Under the pieces are notes generated by a model. It saw nothing but the letters and a program-made list of their open reading frames with translations, was not told where the DNA came from and made no database searches. Below, piece after piece: positions 1 through 13,094 of a stretch of DNA of 64,000 nucleotides; the stretch's first letter is position 1, and every line of letters starts with the position of its first letter. This DNA comes from Lutraria lutraria. Taxonomy: Eukaryota > Mollusca > Bivalvia > Venerida > Mactridae. The position numbers and the translations under genes are program-made. The stretch spans positions 43,865,137-43,929,136 of the forward strand of contig OZ026833.1 in assembly GCA_964023205.1 (NCBI GenBank), read 5' to 3'.

Positions 1-439
1 TGCCATCATGTCATCTATGTCGCCTATTGTACAACGAATGTTAGTTAAGCAATTGGAAAATTAAACATCTACAAGAAATCAAAATCGTAAAAATCTAATG
101 TTTCTACATATAAATAATATTAGTAAATATAAGTCTACAATATAGAATATGGACACAGTTGGATAAGATACAGGAATCTCGAAGATATTGACTGTGTCAA
201 CAAATTACAAAACAAAAAGTTAAAGAAATTAATAATTCAATGAATAACTTGTGTAAGTTATTATAAATTAAATGCACATAAATCCTAGTAGTTATCACAA
301 GAATGGTTAAATCGGCAAGACAAATGTGTGATCATTATTTTGATACTAGACTGCTATAATTAAAATATGTTAGATCATGTGCGAATTAACATGAACACAA
401 AATTAAATACACACAATTAAAACAATCCGTTATACTGAG
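1..439. other. 3' flank of gene 1
   Basis: AT-rich sequence downstream of the gene 1 stop codon (TAA, 442-440 on the minus strand). It presumably holds the 3' UTR. I found no clear AATAAA on the minus strand close to the stop and no other gene. Confidence 0.4.
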
Positions 440-3400
440 TTATTTCCGCTTCGAAAACGATGTTGTAAGTTTTGGTTTTGTGACGGTTAAAGAAACTTTT
501 TTCGTGTCAATTCTTTTCCGTCCCAAGGGGTTCGGACTATCCCTGGACCTGTTAGTAGCGGCTGATTTGACGCGAGTACTCGCCTTTTCTTTGTTTCGTT
601 TGTTCCTTTTCTCAACAAGTTCTTTCAGGATCTTTCTCAGTTCCTTAAGACCCAAGTCTTCTTTACCTTTCTTCTTCGCTCTTGTTGTTCTCTGGATAAC
701 AACTTTGGCCATATCTCGCTGTGCAATCATAAACTCTCTGGAAATGTTTGAAAATGTCAAAATAAATACTGATTTGACTATGTGATATATACAGTGTGAT
801 ATATAGTGTGACTATGTGATATATACAGTGTGACTATGTGATATACAGTGTGACTATGTGATATATACAGTGTGACTATGTGATATATACAGTGTGACTA
901 TGTGATATATACAGTGTGACTATATGATATATACAGTGTGACTATATGATATATACAGTGTGACTATGTGATATATACAGTGTGACTATGTGATATATAC
1001 AGTGTGACTATGTGATATATACAGTGTGACTATGTGATACATACAGTGTGACTATGTGATATATACAGTGTGACTATGTGATATATACAGTGTGACTATG
1101 TGATATATACAGTGTGACTATGTGATACATACAGTGTGACTATGTGATATATACAGTGTGACTATGTGATATATACAGTGTGACTATGTTATATATACAG
1201 TGTGACTATGTGATACATACAGTGTGACTATGTGATATATACAGTGTGACTATGTGATATATACAGTGTGACTATGTGATATATACAGTGTGACTATGTG
1301 ATATATACAGTGTGACTATGTTATATATACAGTGTGACTATGTGATATATACAGTGTGACTATGTTATATATACAGTGTGACTATGTGATATATACAGTG
1401 TGACTATGTGATACATACAGTGTGACTATGTGATATATACAGTGTGACTATGTGATATATACAGTGTGACTATATGATATATACAGTGTGACTATGTGAT
1501 ATATACAGTGTGACTATGTGATATATACAGTGTGACTATGTGATATATACAGTGTGACTATGTGATACATACAGTGTGACTATGTGATATATACAGTGTG
1601 ACTATGTGATATATACAGTGTGACTATGTTATATATACAGTGTGACTATGTGATATATACAGTGTGACTATGTGATATATACAGTGTGACTATGTGATAT
1701 ACACAATGTGACTATGTGATACATACAATGTGACTATGTGATATATACAGTGTGACTATGTGATATATACAGTGTGACTATGTTATATATACAGTGTGAC
1801 TATGTGATATATACAGTGTGACTATGTGATATACACAATGTGACTATGTGATACATACAATGTGACTATGTGATATATACAGTGTGACTATGTGATATAT
1901 ACAGTGTGACTATGTGATATATACAGTGTGACTATGTGATATACACAGTGTGACTATGTGATATATACAGTGTGATTATGTGATATATACAGTGTGACTA
2001 TGTGATATACACAGTGTGACTATGTGATATATACAGTGTGACTATGTGATATATACAGTGTGACTATGTGATACATACAGTGTGACTATGTGATATATAC
2101 AGTGTGACTATGTGATATATACAGTGTGACTATGTTATATATACAGTGTGACTATGTGATATATACAGTGTGACTATGTGATATATACAGTGTGACTATG
2201 TGATATACACCGTGTGACTATGTGATATATACAGTGTGACTATGTGATATATACAGTGCAACCTATCCAGTGCAAGCATCTCTTAAGCATCAACCTCTCT
2301 TGAACAACAGCGTGTTTTTTCTATCTATCAGTTTGACGTCTTTTAAAGCAACAAACTGTGAACAACAGCATAAGCTTGCTTCTCCTAAAGGGTGTGGTTT
2401 GGAGAGGTTGTACTGTACACATTACACTTTTTTCAAACTAGAAATCCATGCATTTCGTATAACTAAGTTGTTTAATAGTTCATAGATAGTGTTTTGTCTG
2501 GGCTTATCACATAAAAGAAGGTTACCAATCGGTCTTAGGAGTGTTATGGTTACAAAAATATATAATTCAAAATCAGTTTAATTCCATTGAGCTCTACATT
2601 GTCGAAACAGAAAACCTTAACATACTCTAAATCAATATATCCGTCTCGTTTCTTGTCAATATCGTGCATGATACAGTCAAGGTGATGTTCCGTCAGTGGC
2701 AACCCCAGAGTCTGAAAATATAGTATTAGCACAGGTCATATCATACTGCATTGGTTCAAGGACTCATTCTACGGTGGTATCTAGATTTTTTATAATTCAA
2801 ATACGACTTCGAATTTTACTTAAACAATTCGATAACCTGAACTAAGCTAATCACCCACTTTGCGTCAGAGAGCTAAACTCAACAATTTATTTTAGAAAAA
2901 TGAGATTTGGACCACATAACATACGTCTTGATGGATACTTAAATAACATTTAAATTAAATATTTCTTAGCTGATATGCAGGATTCATTCACAGGTGTGTA
3001 TGATTTACTTGTACTTAGACCAGACAATACTTTTGGAAAGGTATAAACAAAAAAAACTTACTGCGACTCCCGACCTCAGATTATCTCGACTGACCATACC
3101 CCTGCCTTGTGTATCGAAGAATTGGAACAAATCTATAAGACGTAGATTGTCTATTCTCATATATTCTATTACCACCATAACTGGATCAAATCTGTTTAGA
3201 TCATGTGGATCGTGTTCTTTCATTTCAAGTCCTATGGCACTATACATCTCCACTCCATGATCAACACTTATAGATCGAACTTCTTGTAACTTTCTAACGA
3301 GTGATGTGAATTCTCTATCGACTGGAATATCCTGAAAAGGGGTATTACACAATTCACTATACGTGTATACGTTTTCTAGTTTTATGTCCTCACACAGTAA

Positions 3401-6400
3401 GTCCACATTGAATAAAACACCAATATTTTACTATTCAAACTACATTGTATTCAATATTGAATGCAGTCGCGTTATCGCTATTGGAACTGAGCTGTCTGTG
3501 ATTGCTTTGTCACGTTGTGGTATGTAATTTTGTCATATACGGCGATTCCCCTGAATATGAGTAAGTACTATTTGTATGTAAGACAACATTTAGTGAAAGG
3601 ATGATGCATATATATGTACTACATAAAAGGACTTACTTCTATATTGAGGTATCTAATGTTAACATCTTTCGCTCCTGTGATGGCTTTAACTACAGCTTTA
3701 GCACCATCTGTTGTCATTGGATTCTTTGCAAGCTGAATGTATAACAAATACACGTATAGTCAATACACACCACATGACAACCCCCCCACCCGTTTTTGGA
3801 AAACACAATATGAACCAGGTTTATACCTCTTGTTGTTCGTTGTTCAACTTCACATGGTGAATTTTTTTGTATTTTGAATTTCATAATGCAATATTAGATT
3901 AAAATAGGTACGCTATGCGTTTCTTTGTATTTTGACAATTATATAAACACATTGCTAATTATAATCGCTATTGCTACCTTTTAAATGTCTTTGCAATACT
4001 AATTCATGTATTCTATTTTGAGATATAATCATATCTTGGAGAGCTTCGTACGTGCAACATTCGTGCTCAGAAGCTGGCAATATCTGTTGTATCTAACTTT
4101 CGTGTACTTTTAGTAAATGTGTAAACAATTTTTTTTGACAATTTTCAGAATCGGTTTCTCTGTGATATAACTTTATTATGCCCCATCACTGATATTGAGA
4201 TACTTAATAATAATAACAATCACATTTACGAACAGAAAAGGCTTTGTATTACCTTTAGCTCTGCCAGTGAGGAATTCCGAACAAGGCCATGTAGCAGGAA
4301 CGGTAGTGCTATAACATCTATTCGATTGTTAGTCAAGTCAAGATCCAACAAAGTCTTGTTCTTTGGCAAAGCTTTGGCAAGTTCTATACAGCCCTCTTTG
4401 CCCAAACCATTCCAAGATAAATCTAAACGACGTAATCCCTCGTTCATCTATAACATAGAAGAAACAAGTGTATTTCAAGTTGTTCGTTCGTGTGTGCGTC
4501 CGTCCATTCGTCCTGTTAGGTATCGACATTCGCTTGTAAATAGTATATAATTGTAGTACGTTGATGTGCAATAAAAACACATCTGGAATAATTTGTTTGT
4601 CAAAGAAAGACCATGCGAGATTATTTTTATTTCTTACATTACCTTTAGCTAAGCACAATGTTACGATCATGCTAAACCTGTTTAATTGTCGCAATATTTA
4701 TTTTAAGCACATGTACAGTATAATACTGACCTTGATGGCAGAACAAAGCTGTGAAGCACTCTGTTTACGAATGTGGTTCCACTGTAAATCTAACGTTCGT
4801 AAACTTGTATTCACCTCTGAAAAAGCCCAAACATAGATATCTGATATTAGAGGTCAAAGTAAGTTTGTTTCTGGGTTCCGCAAAATCGACAGACCTTATT
4901 TTTCCTGTTAATCCCTGACTTCTTTTCAGACTTGGTCAAATAGTTTTCTTGTCGATAGTTTCATCTTCTGAACTAAAACTCATTTGAAAAAAGTGTTGAC
5001 GCCAAATTGACCCTAAATTTTTAGGGTATATTAGTTGAAAATGGGTATTTATTTTTACAGCATGATGTGCCATTATTTTAAATATCAGAAGGGGGGGGGG
5101 GGGTACGGGTGACAGAAAACTACATAGGAGGAGTTTTCCCCGACGGAAGATCGAATGATGTATATATATTTAATAACGATTAACGATGTTCCTCATTTGA
5201 TCACAATGTTTGTCGAAGAGTGTAATACATACCTAGTTCTTTTGCCAGAAGTTTAGCACCTTCGTAACCTAAATTATTATGTCCCAGATACAGTTCTTTG
5301 ATATTTGGAACATCCTGGAATAAAGATAATTAACATGCTGTACGATGTAGTGAACATAAAATAAGTTGCAATGCTATCTTAGTATGACACGATGACTCAA
5401 CGTTTTTCAATAATATGACCTGTTACTTTGCAAACTTGGCAACGAGTGTTCAGATTATTTGGTAAAATAAATGTTCAGCATGTTATACTGCTATCAGTAC
5501 ATAAATAAAACATGGCTCTATGGGTAACAGTAAAAATGTCAGCCCGAGGAAAGTACTGTTACCCATGGCCGAAGGCATTGCATTTGTGACATCAGACCCT
5601 ATTGAGCAAATCGTAGATTAATCAGAAGTCAAGAAAATGGTCGTGTATTTATACTGTTTCCCGTCCAACCCTGTTTTTCAGCGTCGACCCTTGGGTTCTA
5701 ATCATAGAATCCAAAATACGAAAACATCTGGGTACGTATCGTACCACAAAAATTCGAAAAATAAGTTTAGAAAAAGCAATTGTAAAGAAACTTGTTAAAG
5801 TTGTTATGCTATACCTACCCTTGTTAATGTTTTACGAACATGACTTTTTCTTGCCTGATATCAATAAGATTGTATAATGTTTGAAACTGAAATATGTCGA
5901 TAATCCAGCACTAATATAGTCCACTCTATCTTGATCTTAATAAACAGATTGACACATGCTCTCTGGGATAGGAAATGTGTGTCCGTCGACAATGACAAGA
6001 TAATGCATGCTTATTGATGGGATTTCCAATTATGGAAATAATCTCATTAAACCGTACTGTGAGATTTCCGGTAATTTACGCAAACGAGATGAAAGATACA
6101 TTCAATAAAAAAAAACTAAAAAAAAGCTATGAAGCAATCAGCATTGTTGAGACGTGGCTATGGTTCTTAGAACTGGTAATTCTGTTAGGATGATGGTGAT
6201 GTACGCTTTTGTTCTAATTTACGTGTAAGAAGACTTGTTTAAATAGCAGATTGGTTCTGATGTCATTTTTGTTTCCCGTAATAGAAAGTCCTCAAACAAT
6301 GGTCGCACTCATGAGTCTCTTTTGTTTGATATCTTTTATAGTAAGGATTGAAACGGGTAAACGACTGTTTGAGTACTTCAACGTTTGATCGGGTATTGAA

Positions 6401-9400
6401 CAGTTAGACTAGTACTCTAACAAACAACATTTGTTCAGTTTATTTCAGTTTGTGCTTCACATTAGTAACAACAGTATCAAAATTAACCTTATGTCCTGAA
6501 TCAACTTACATTGCTGACTTTTGGGGCTATAAAACCTGACGTCATGAAGACATCTACCTTGACTTTTCTCTGATTTTACTCATTTTGACCAATACAGTTT
6601 ATTACATTCAATACGGTGTGTTAGACTATCATAAAATTTCCACCAAAAAAATAGCTAAATATCTCGTTTTTTAGTATCTTAAATAAGTCTTATTTTGTAC
6701 GTTAGTTTTGAGTTACTATATGTATGCTGTATATGATGCATGTGTTTTATGAAAGCGTCGTCGCTATGATATAACCAGTTGTTACTTACCTTTATAATTC
6801 TGACAATGTATTCAATTTCCGTATGATCAAAAGAGTTTGCTGAAAAGATAAATAAAACTGTTGCAAGAATGTTTCTAATACATTTGTACGTGAATGATAC
6901 AAACATGTTTGACAAATCATTTAAACGGACCAGTGAACAGTTACATTGGTATATTTACAATCACGCCTGTGAACAAAGGCCAACTTTTGGGAAAGTCAAA
7001 ATATAGTGTTTGTTGTATTCTATTCTAAATGTTAAGCAAAGACGGCTTTTAACAGAATTCTGACACCAACCACTAACGGGATGTATGGTAGACTCAAAGA
7101 TGCTGTTTTTTTATTGTCGTACTGAAATAACTTCAGAAATATGAAAGTTCTAAATGCATGTACTTTTTAATAGGATACAAGATAGATAAAGAGCAAGTTG
7201 ACATTTTCTTCAAAATTCTAAATGGATAATTCTAGAAAAAAATGGATTATTGGAAAATGTCATCTAACAAAATGTCACTTTTTGACATCTATTTTATTTT
7301 CTAAATTGTCATCTTAACTTTCGATTGAAACCCAAAGAACACACTATTATTTCTATCTTTTTGCGTCAAAGTAAAAAGATACAGTTATATATAAAATGTG
7401 AAATTTGCTGTATAATTATTTGTATATATGTTGAACAAAATGAAAGAAATGGATACTGTTTTGGTAATTGAAAAAAAATAAAAAAATAGATCCGATTTTA
7501 TTATTTAAAAAACAATATTTTGGATCATTGGTGTAAACATAATACCCATTATACGAGGTTTAAAAGTGTGTTCCACTTTTTTCTTGAGATGAAATAAATA
7601 AAATCTTACATTCTAGTCTAAGTGTTGATAAAGTTTTATTGTGTGGTAGTGTATTAGCAAGAGCTTCTAACCCCCCTCTGCTCATCGATGTATTAGACAA
7701 GTCCTGGAATTTCAGAAAAGGTATTAACATGTAGTCTCTTATTTACAATACTACATTTTGTATTTTTAGTAACAGTCTATGGTTAGCCTAGATCCGCCTC
7801 CGTGATCGAGTGGTTAAGGTCGCTGACTTCAAATCACTGTAACCTCTCACTGACAGAGGTTTGTGGGTTCGAGCCCCGCTACCGACCAAGACTCTTTATG
7901 TGAGAAAGTAGACAGTTGCTTACGGACGATGGGAGTCTAGTACTGGTTCTTCCCAGGAACGATGGTTAGGTGAACTTTCCGCCTCATATGACTCTGACTG
8001 TTGAAAAGGGGTGTAAAACTCGATTAAACAAAAAATAAACTAACAAACATGGTTAGTCGGGTATGGATCATTTGTGTGTTGAAGCAATTGTCATTCATTA
8101 GTTGAACTATTTCAAAACTTTAAGTATATTATCTTTAAATCTAGTTCGGATGTTAGGTCAAGTACTTGAAACCGAAAAAGGTTTTTAAGATAACCGTTAA
8201 CAAACTGGAAATGTGATTTATGTAACATTTTCACCCTGGGGATCAATAATTTGGTTTATATTTAGTAAATAAGCCAACCCGATTAGTAGTGATATGACCG
8301 ATACTTTGATATCATTAACCTGTTTATAAAACTGTGTAGAAATAAAGTATTGAACATAATGTACATTGTATTATAATGTATCATAACATGAACATTCCTC
8401 AATCGAAACACAACCGGGTGATAATAAATTGATTATTTTAGACGTGAAATATCTCACCATTGTCTGTGTCTTGTGGTTACAAGATTTTGATTAAATATTT
8501 TCTCTTTTAACGCATTGATGCATTCACATTGACTTGGTTCATTATAGCAATTATAACTGACAAGTCAAAGGTTTAACTAATTTGTGAATGACGTACATTT
8601 TGATCGTTGTGCTTTTCGAGTATTTCCATGTTATAGCCATGTCTGGGATCACGGGTACCGGTATTAAAACTGTTTTGTATCTCAAGAAAAGATATCACAC
8701 ATTTGATATGATTTGGGGCTTTATTCAGAAGCCCGAGTTTGACCACAGGATGTGTGGGTTTCGTTTGTTATTGCAAAGATATACGTGTATTACTCTTACC
8801 AGTTCTTCTATAGTATCATTAGACATCATCATTTGTCCTAGATACATAACACCAAGAGGTCCCATATCGTTCCCTGACACATCTAAAGAGTACATACGGG
8901 AGTCCCGCTGTAAAACAATCAAACAGAATAAATGTATAAGCAAATAATAATAAACCCATACGTTTGTAAAACAAATATAAAGAGAAAAAGATTTCTTTTG
9001 AAAAAAATGGAAAGATCACTAAGTCTAGTACCTCTCCCATCCTCAAAGGACGTCCCCCCCCCAAATCTACCCAACACATAGAAACATATAGAAACGTACA
9101 ACGTCCCCGAGGGTACACCGTCTAGGTCCGTTCTGAGGCAAATACATTATATTTCCAATGTGAGTATTAAGCACATCTTAACTTAGACTTTTGTGTTTAG
9201 CTGTTGACAGTCTTGAGGATGGCCTTAACCGTATAATAAAACACCTCTCAACCGACCCTCAAGTTTTTAACAGCCAGTGAATATAAAGTTCGATAATATT
9301 TGGGGACGAGTCATGCCTTCAAAGTGCGAAATATATGACTGCAAAAGTGGGGGTTTTGCAACCTGACGAATTTTCGTCTAGTAACAGGAAGCAGGACAAT

Positions 9401-12400
9401 GACTTCCGGCCTAAAGAACCCCTTTTAACTCGTCTATATAGAAAGTTTATAAAGACATGTTTAACTTTATGTAATTTATTTAATCATGTATATGTCATCT
9501 ATTCTCCATACATTCAGAGATTCAGAGGATACATCGATACTAGTAAGTGTTTGCCAATAACAGCAACTTGAACAATTGTTTAGTAATACTAAATATTTTC
9601 AAATAGCTACATTGTATATAATTGTGTACATAAATGTAATTGCATACACATAGTTTTTGTACAAATTTATGTATTATAATTGAGAAAGTTATTGAGTAGT
9701 TATTTGATACAATGTAAACACTATACACTTTATAATATTGCTATATAATGTTCGAAATGTACTACGATTTAAATTGTTCAATATAACACTTTAGTACTTT
9801 CATTTTGATTGCTGTAATTCGACAAGTTCGTCACCTACAAAAAGGACTTCATGAATTGGTATGTCACAAAGTGCTGGCAAACAATCGATGGTGATTTCAC
9901 CAGGTTTCTATAAGAGTTTGTATTTACAATTGAAATTAAATTTCCTGCCTACATTCTTCATGATTATAGCAATTAAAATAGCTCTTGCTAATTCGTGCAT
10001 TTCTGTTATTTGAATATTTGACAAGAGTGCTCTGCAATTGTGTTTCACCAGGTCATACAGACATCCCCTGCGTAGAAATATGGTGTATTCAAAGTGCGTT
10101 TCACTCTAGGTCATTATGCTGGATTTTTGTTGAAAAGTACAGTGTTTCATTGCTTTATATAGTGCTGACCAATTAACATGTCCTTAATATAAATTGTTCT
10201 AAGTTGAAATTTAAACACCACAGCTTCGAGTGTATGTGGTTATTAAGTTCACATGAAGAACTAACTTCTGTACAATACAATGTCCAATCTAACGGATATA
10301 TCTTCGTTGTTGAACTTTCCATGCGACTGAAATACTCATTATTTTGATAAAACTTTCTCTTTTCTTGTATTTACCATGCTCATGTATTGATACAACTCAA
10401 GCCTTTAGCAAATAGTTTTTTCTTCATCTTGTTAAACCTTCAAATGCGTTAGTAAAGCTATTGAACATGTCTCTACTGTTTGTAGGCTGACGGTTGCATT
10501 AAAGTCGCAACCGATTGTATTAATGTTATGTCTCAAAATGATATCCAATGCTTTTGTATGGTCTGTTTTCAAACCGAAAGTAGCCATTCTTTTTCAAACC
10601 ATTGAGCAGTTTTATATAATATTATACATGTATATACCCGTGCTGCTCTAGCAATGGGTTGAATTTAAAACTGTTAATGATATGATTTCGTATACAATTA
10701 TGGCCCCTCTATCTTATCACGTGGAAACATTTAGTGCATGCTTTGATATCATGAATTAGTTAGGCATTCCTGGCAATGAGTTCAACTCAAAATGATCGCT
10801 TTGTGCTATCAGATACATTGCAACACTGTAACATAACGATAAATGGTCTTACTTGATAATGGCGGATTCAAATGAAAATGTGATCGACCAATTAATTGTC
10901 TAACGTACTTACCTGGTAATTAGAATGGCTAAAAATCCATTCATATACAGTGCAACCTCTCCAAAGCAACACCCTTTGGGGATAGTAAAATTACCCTGTT
11001 ATTGAGAAGTTGTTGCTCTAGAAAGGCTTAATACATTATTAAATCATACAGTGGGAAAGAATCATGCTGTTGTTGCAGGGATGTAGTTGCTCAAGAGAGG
11101 GCCCCTCTTAAGAGGTTGAATTGTATATCGAGGGTTCAACGCAACAGTGTCGTAACTGGTATGGAAATATGAACAAGTTACGACAGTGTTGCGCTGAGCC
11201 CTCGATATAGAAAAATGGAAATTGGTTTCCAACTCAAATTGTATGTGGATATACAAGTTAAAAACACAAGTGTACTTACCACAAGAGATATTGCCAGAGG
11301 TTTAACAGTTAGATGACTAAGTGACGTGTTTGCCATAGTAACTTGTCTGGAATTGTTTAACTGTTTGATATACGTCTGAGATGGCGTTACTCGTAGATGA
11401 TTGCATGCTCTTATATAAATCTCATCCGTTTCTATCAGACGCTTTGGTTGTGGTCTGTATTGTTTTACCGTTTCTAGAGGCATATCTGTGATACAAAATA
11501 TACTGTGGAATTATTAATTTTCGTTGGGGATTTAATTTCGTGGGTCGGCTCATCCACGAAATCAAACCCCCACGAATGAAAAGATAAGGCTTTTTTTAAA
11601 AAATCAAAATCCACGAATTTATGTCCCCACGAAATAGCCATTTCAGTAAAAAAACACGAAAATTGAGCCGAACGAAAATAGGTGAAAATACAGTAACTTT
11701 CACATTTAGAATCCTTCCACGATCCTAAGTGTATATCGGTAATAATCTGATAAACAGAATTCCATTCCTATAAGATTCGTTGTTCGTAGTAAAATTATCC
11801 ATTCTAGTGTCTGTTGATATATCCACTAGCTCTAGTATTATTCCCATTATTGCTAAAAGTATATTTTGTGTCTATCAACTGTATATCACCGCATGAACAA
11901 TGATTCCTTTTGTTTTAACTGATAACCCATGTTTTCCTGATACTATTGGTGTTAGCCAATCTATTGTTCTAGTTAATGTGATGTTGACAAACCTTTTTGT
12001 TAACAATAAGACAATCATACATATGCAATGGTGGTTAAGCAAGCAAGCTGTCTTGGTTTTCCTACTAGTAAAATATGTTCCACCTTCATTTTGTGGGCAA
12101 CTGTCTACCTACCCGTATGGTACTTTCATTGGAGATGAGAGACAACAGCTTGGGGTACTGTACGTATAATCAATCAAATGGTTACTGAGAAAAATGTACC
12201 AGACGAAGGTCTTGAACCAGCGACATTTCGGTTAGCGATGCTATGGCCTACCGAATGAGGTAAATGAGGCGGCATTGTCGCATACGCATATGAACATGTT
12301 AGTAGCTCAATTACCGACATTTTTAAATTGTCGAATATTAGCTTACATTATTAATATTAAAGATATCATTGACCAATAAGCTTTACCAAACAAATGGTAC

Positions 12401-13094
12401 GTTTTCACAAGAATCAAGAAAAAGAATGTTAACGCATCGAAAAGGGAGTAGCTACTGATGTTATTCCAAAACTTCAGTGCTTCAAAGCAACGTCTGCCAA
12501 CAGTTACTGCCAAAACTTATTTGAATAATATCCTTTTTAGAAGAGAAAAACTTATAAGTACATGTGTACTTACAGGTTGTCCGAGACCTTTGATATTGCA
12601 ATAATTGAATTAGTGTACAAACCTTCATTCATGTCGTAATCGAACGAAACTGCAGAAGCGCAGGTCAAAGCAGGAGTTCTAGATAATGGTTGAGTAGATT
12701 TTCTTAAATTATCCACTAAAGAACTTGAGGATTTTAAGTCTTTGGATGCAGATAGTGTATATTGTCTTGGACTAGAATAACTTCGCGATAATGCACTGGA
12801 TCTATGAGATAAGGAAACACCTGAATGCATAACTGTCCGATTATCCCTGTTCCGTCTTGAACATGGCCTTGAACTTCGCGGGGTCCCGGATAGGGAGCCA
12901 GTTTTACTTAAATAGTTTGAAGAATTATCAACACCTCCATTTGAAAAGAATATTTTTTCATCCTCTTCCATTTTATCAATCACTGTTGATATTTCGCGCA
13001 TGCGCAGTTCGTCATCCGGAATTCCAGGATCGGGTTCATCAGGGGGAAACCCTGACAGATCCAACGTCTTGCTTCTGTTTACAAGAACCATCAT
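440..13094 (-). CDS. LRRC74A: Gene 1: LRRC74A-like leucine-rich repeat / EF-hand protein (12 coding exons)
   Basis: Coding exons, in order of transcription: 13094-12623, 11485-11280, 8907-8800, 7703-7610, 6839-6790, 5314-5233, 4816-4731, 4447-4253, 3732-3637, 3331-3062, 2711-2626, 737-440. All junctions are GT-AG and the total is 2043 nt (680 aa plus stop). Residues 1-157 are Ser-rich and probably disordered. Residues about 158-226 hold the family's pre-LRR block (YIRACNHLRVTP). Residues about 227-463 are RNI-type LRRs with LDLSWNGLGKEG and LDLTNNRID motifs. A first EF-hand at about 536-547 (DTQGRGMVSRDN) has lost acidic ligands, while the second at about 572-583 (DKKRDGYIDLEE) is near canonical. 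The tail is very basic. Two Met codons start the ORF; the second (13091) has the better context, with A at -3 and G at +4. A likely 5'-UTR splice acceptor lies at 13112-13114. Human LRRC74A is poorly characterised; the EF-hands suggest calcium responsiveness (inference). The symbol is meant at family level. Confidence 0.88.
779..2256. repeat. Minisatellite, 22-bp unit, about 67 copies
   Basis: Tandem array of the 22-mer TATGTGATATATACAGTGTGAC (given as TATGTGATATATACAGTG plus TGAC) with point variants such as TATGTTATAT, TATATGATAT, GATACATAC and ACACAATG. Variants recur at multiples of 22: the ACACAATG pair is at 1701 and 1833, and TATGTT is at 1185 and 1317, both 132 bp apart, so there is local higher-order (six-unit) duplication. 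The array lies in the last intron of gene 1, between exons 11 (2626) and 12 (737). There are no unique spacers, so it is not a CRISPR array. Its right edge runs straight into a miniature transposon. Confidence 0.97.
2252..2417. mobile_element. Family A miniature inverted-repeat element (copy 1)
   Basis: Begins TACAGTGCAACCTATCC and ends GGAGAGGTTGTACTGTA, inverted ends about 166 bp apart and with no coding capacity. The TA-flanked CAGT..AACCTC type of end resembles pogo/Tigger-class non-autonomous elements (inference from established TIR patterns). Other copies in the window are at 10946, 32950, 40064, 47625, 49914 and 61491. Confidence 0.75.
5091..5103. repeat. Homopolymer G13
   Basis: Thirteen consecutive G in the gene 1 intron between exons 7 and 6. 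A simple repeat likely to vary in length. Confidence 0.95.
5520..5566. repeat. Short inverted repeat
   Basis: ATGGGTAACAGTA at 5520-5532 is inverted as TACTGTTACCCAT at 5554-5566: a 13-bp stem with a 21-nt loop in a gene 1 intron. No function can be assigned. Confidence 0.7.
7792..8047 (+). mobile_element. tRNA-derived SINE, family 1 (copy 1)
   Basis: The tRNA-like head has an A box (GATCGAGTGGTTAAGG) and B box (GGGTTCGAGCCCC). It is followed by a conserved body (TTGCTTACGGACGATGGGAG, CTAGTACTGGTTCTTCCCAG) and an A-rich tail with AAACTCG. The same body recurs at 35941-36185 and, inverted, at 56697-56924. It lies in a gene 1 intron on the strand opposite to the gene. It resembles the conserved-domain SINEs known in bivalves. 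Confidence 0.85.
9800..9907 (-). other. Possible cryptic or alternative terminal exon in gene 1 intron 2
   Basis: A 108-nt open segment follows a plausible acceptor (TTCTTATAG on the transcript strand; AG = 9909-9908) and ends with TGA. Joined in phase 0 to exon 2, it would add 35 residues beginning KPGEITIDCLPALCDIP and ending ELQQSK, then stop before the LRRs. There is no equivalent in genes 2 or 3. It could equally be a chance open frame. Confidence 0.25.
10946..11125. mobile_element. Family A miniature inverted-repeat element (copy 2)
   Basis: Starts TACAGTGCAACCTCTCC and ends AGAGGTTGAATTGTA, about 180 bp, within gene 1 intron 2. Contains the family-internal segment around CACCCTTTGGG. 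Confidence 0.75.
11126..11207. repeat. Foldback hairpin next to the family A element
   Basis: TATCGAGGGTTCAACGCAAC at 11126 is inverted at the right end (to CCCTCGATA at 11207). The arms are about 32 bp with few mismatches around an 18-nt loop. It abuts the end of the family A element exactly, suggesting a second element or a compound insertion. Confidence 0.75.
11503..11693. mobile_element. TA-flanked palindromic element beside gene 1 exon 2
   Basis: The ends are CTGTGGAATTATTAATTTTCG and, inverted, CTGTATTTTCACCTATTTTCG, flanked by TA (11501-11502 and 11694-11695). The interior is palindromic around CCACGAAATC / ACGAATTTATG. Sequences of this type are frequent in bivalve genomes (recollection, not searched). 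Its end lies about 15 nt upstream of the exon 2 acceptor. Confidence 0.8.

Noticed and set aside
779..2256. Regular repeat array that might be read as CRISPR
   Set aside because: Units are contiguous 22-mers without spacers, in an intron of an animal gene; it is a minisatellite.
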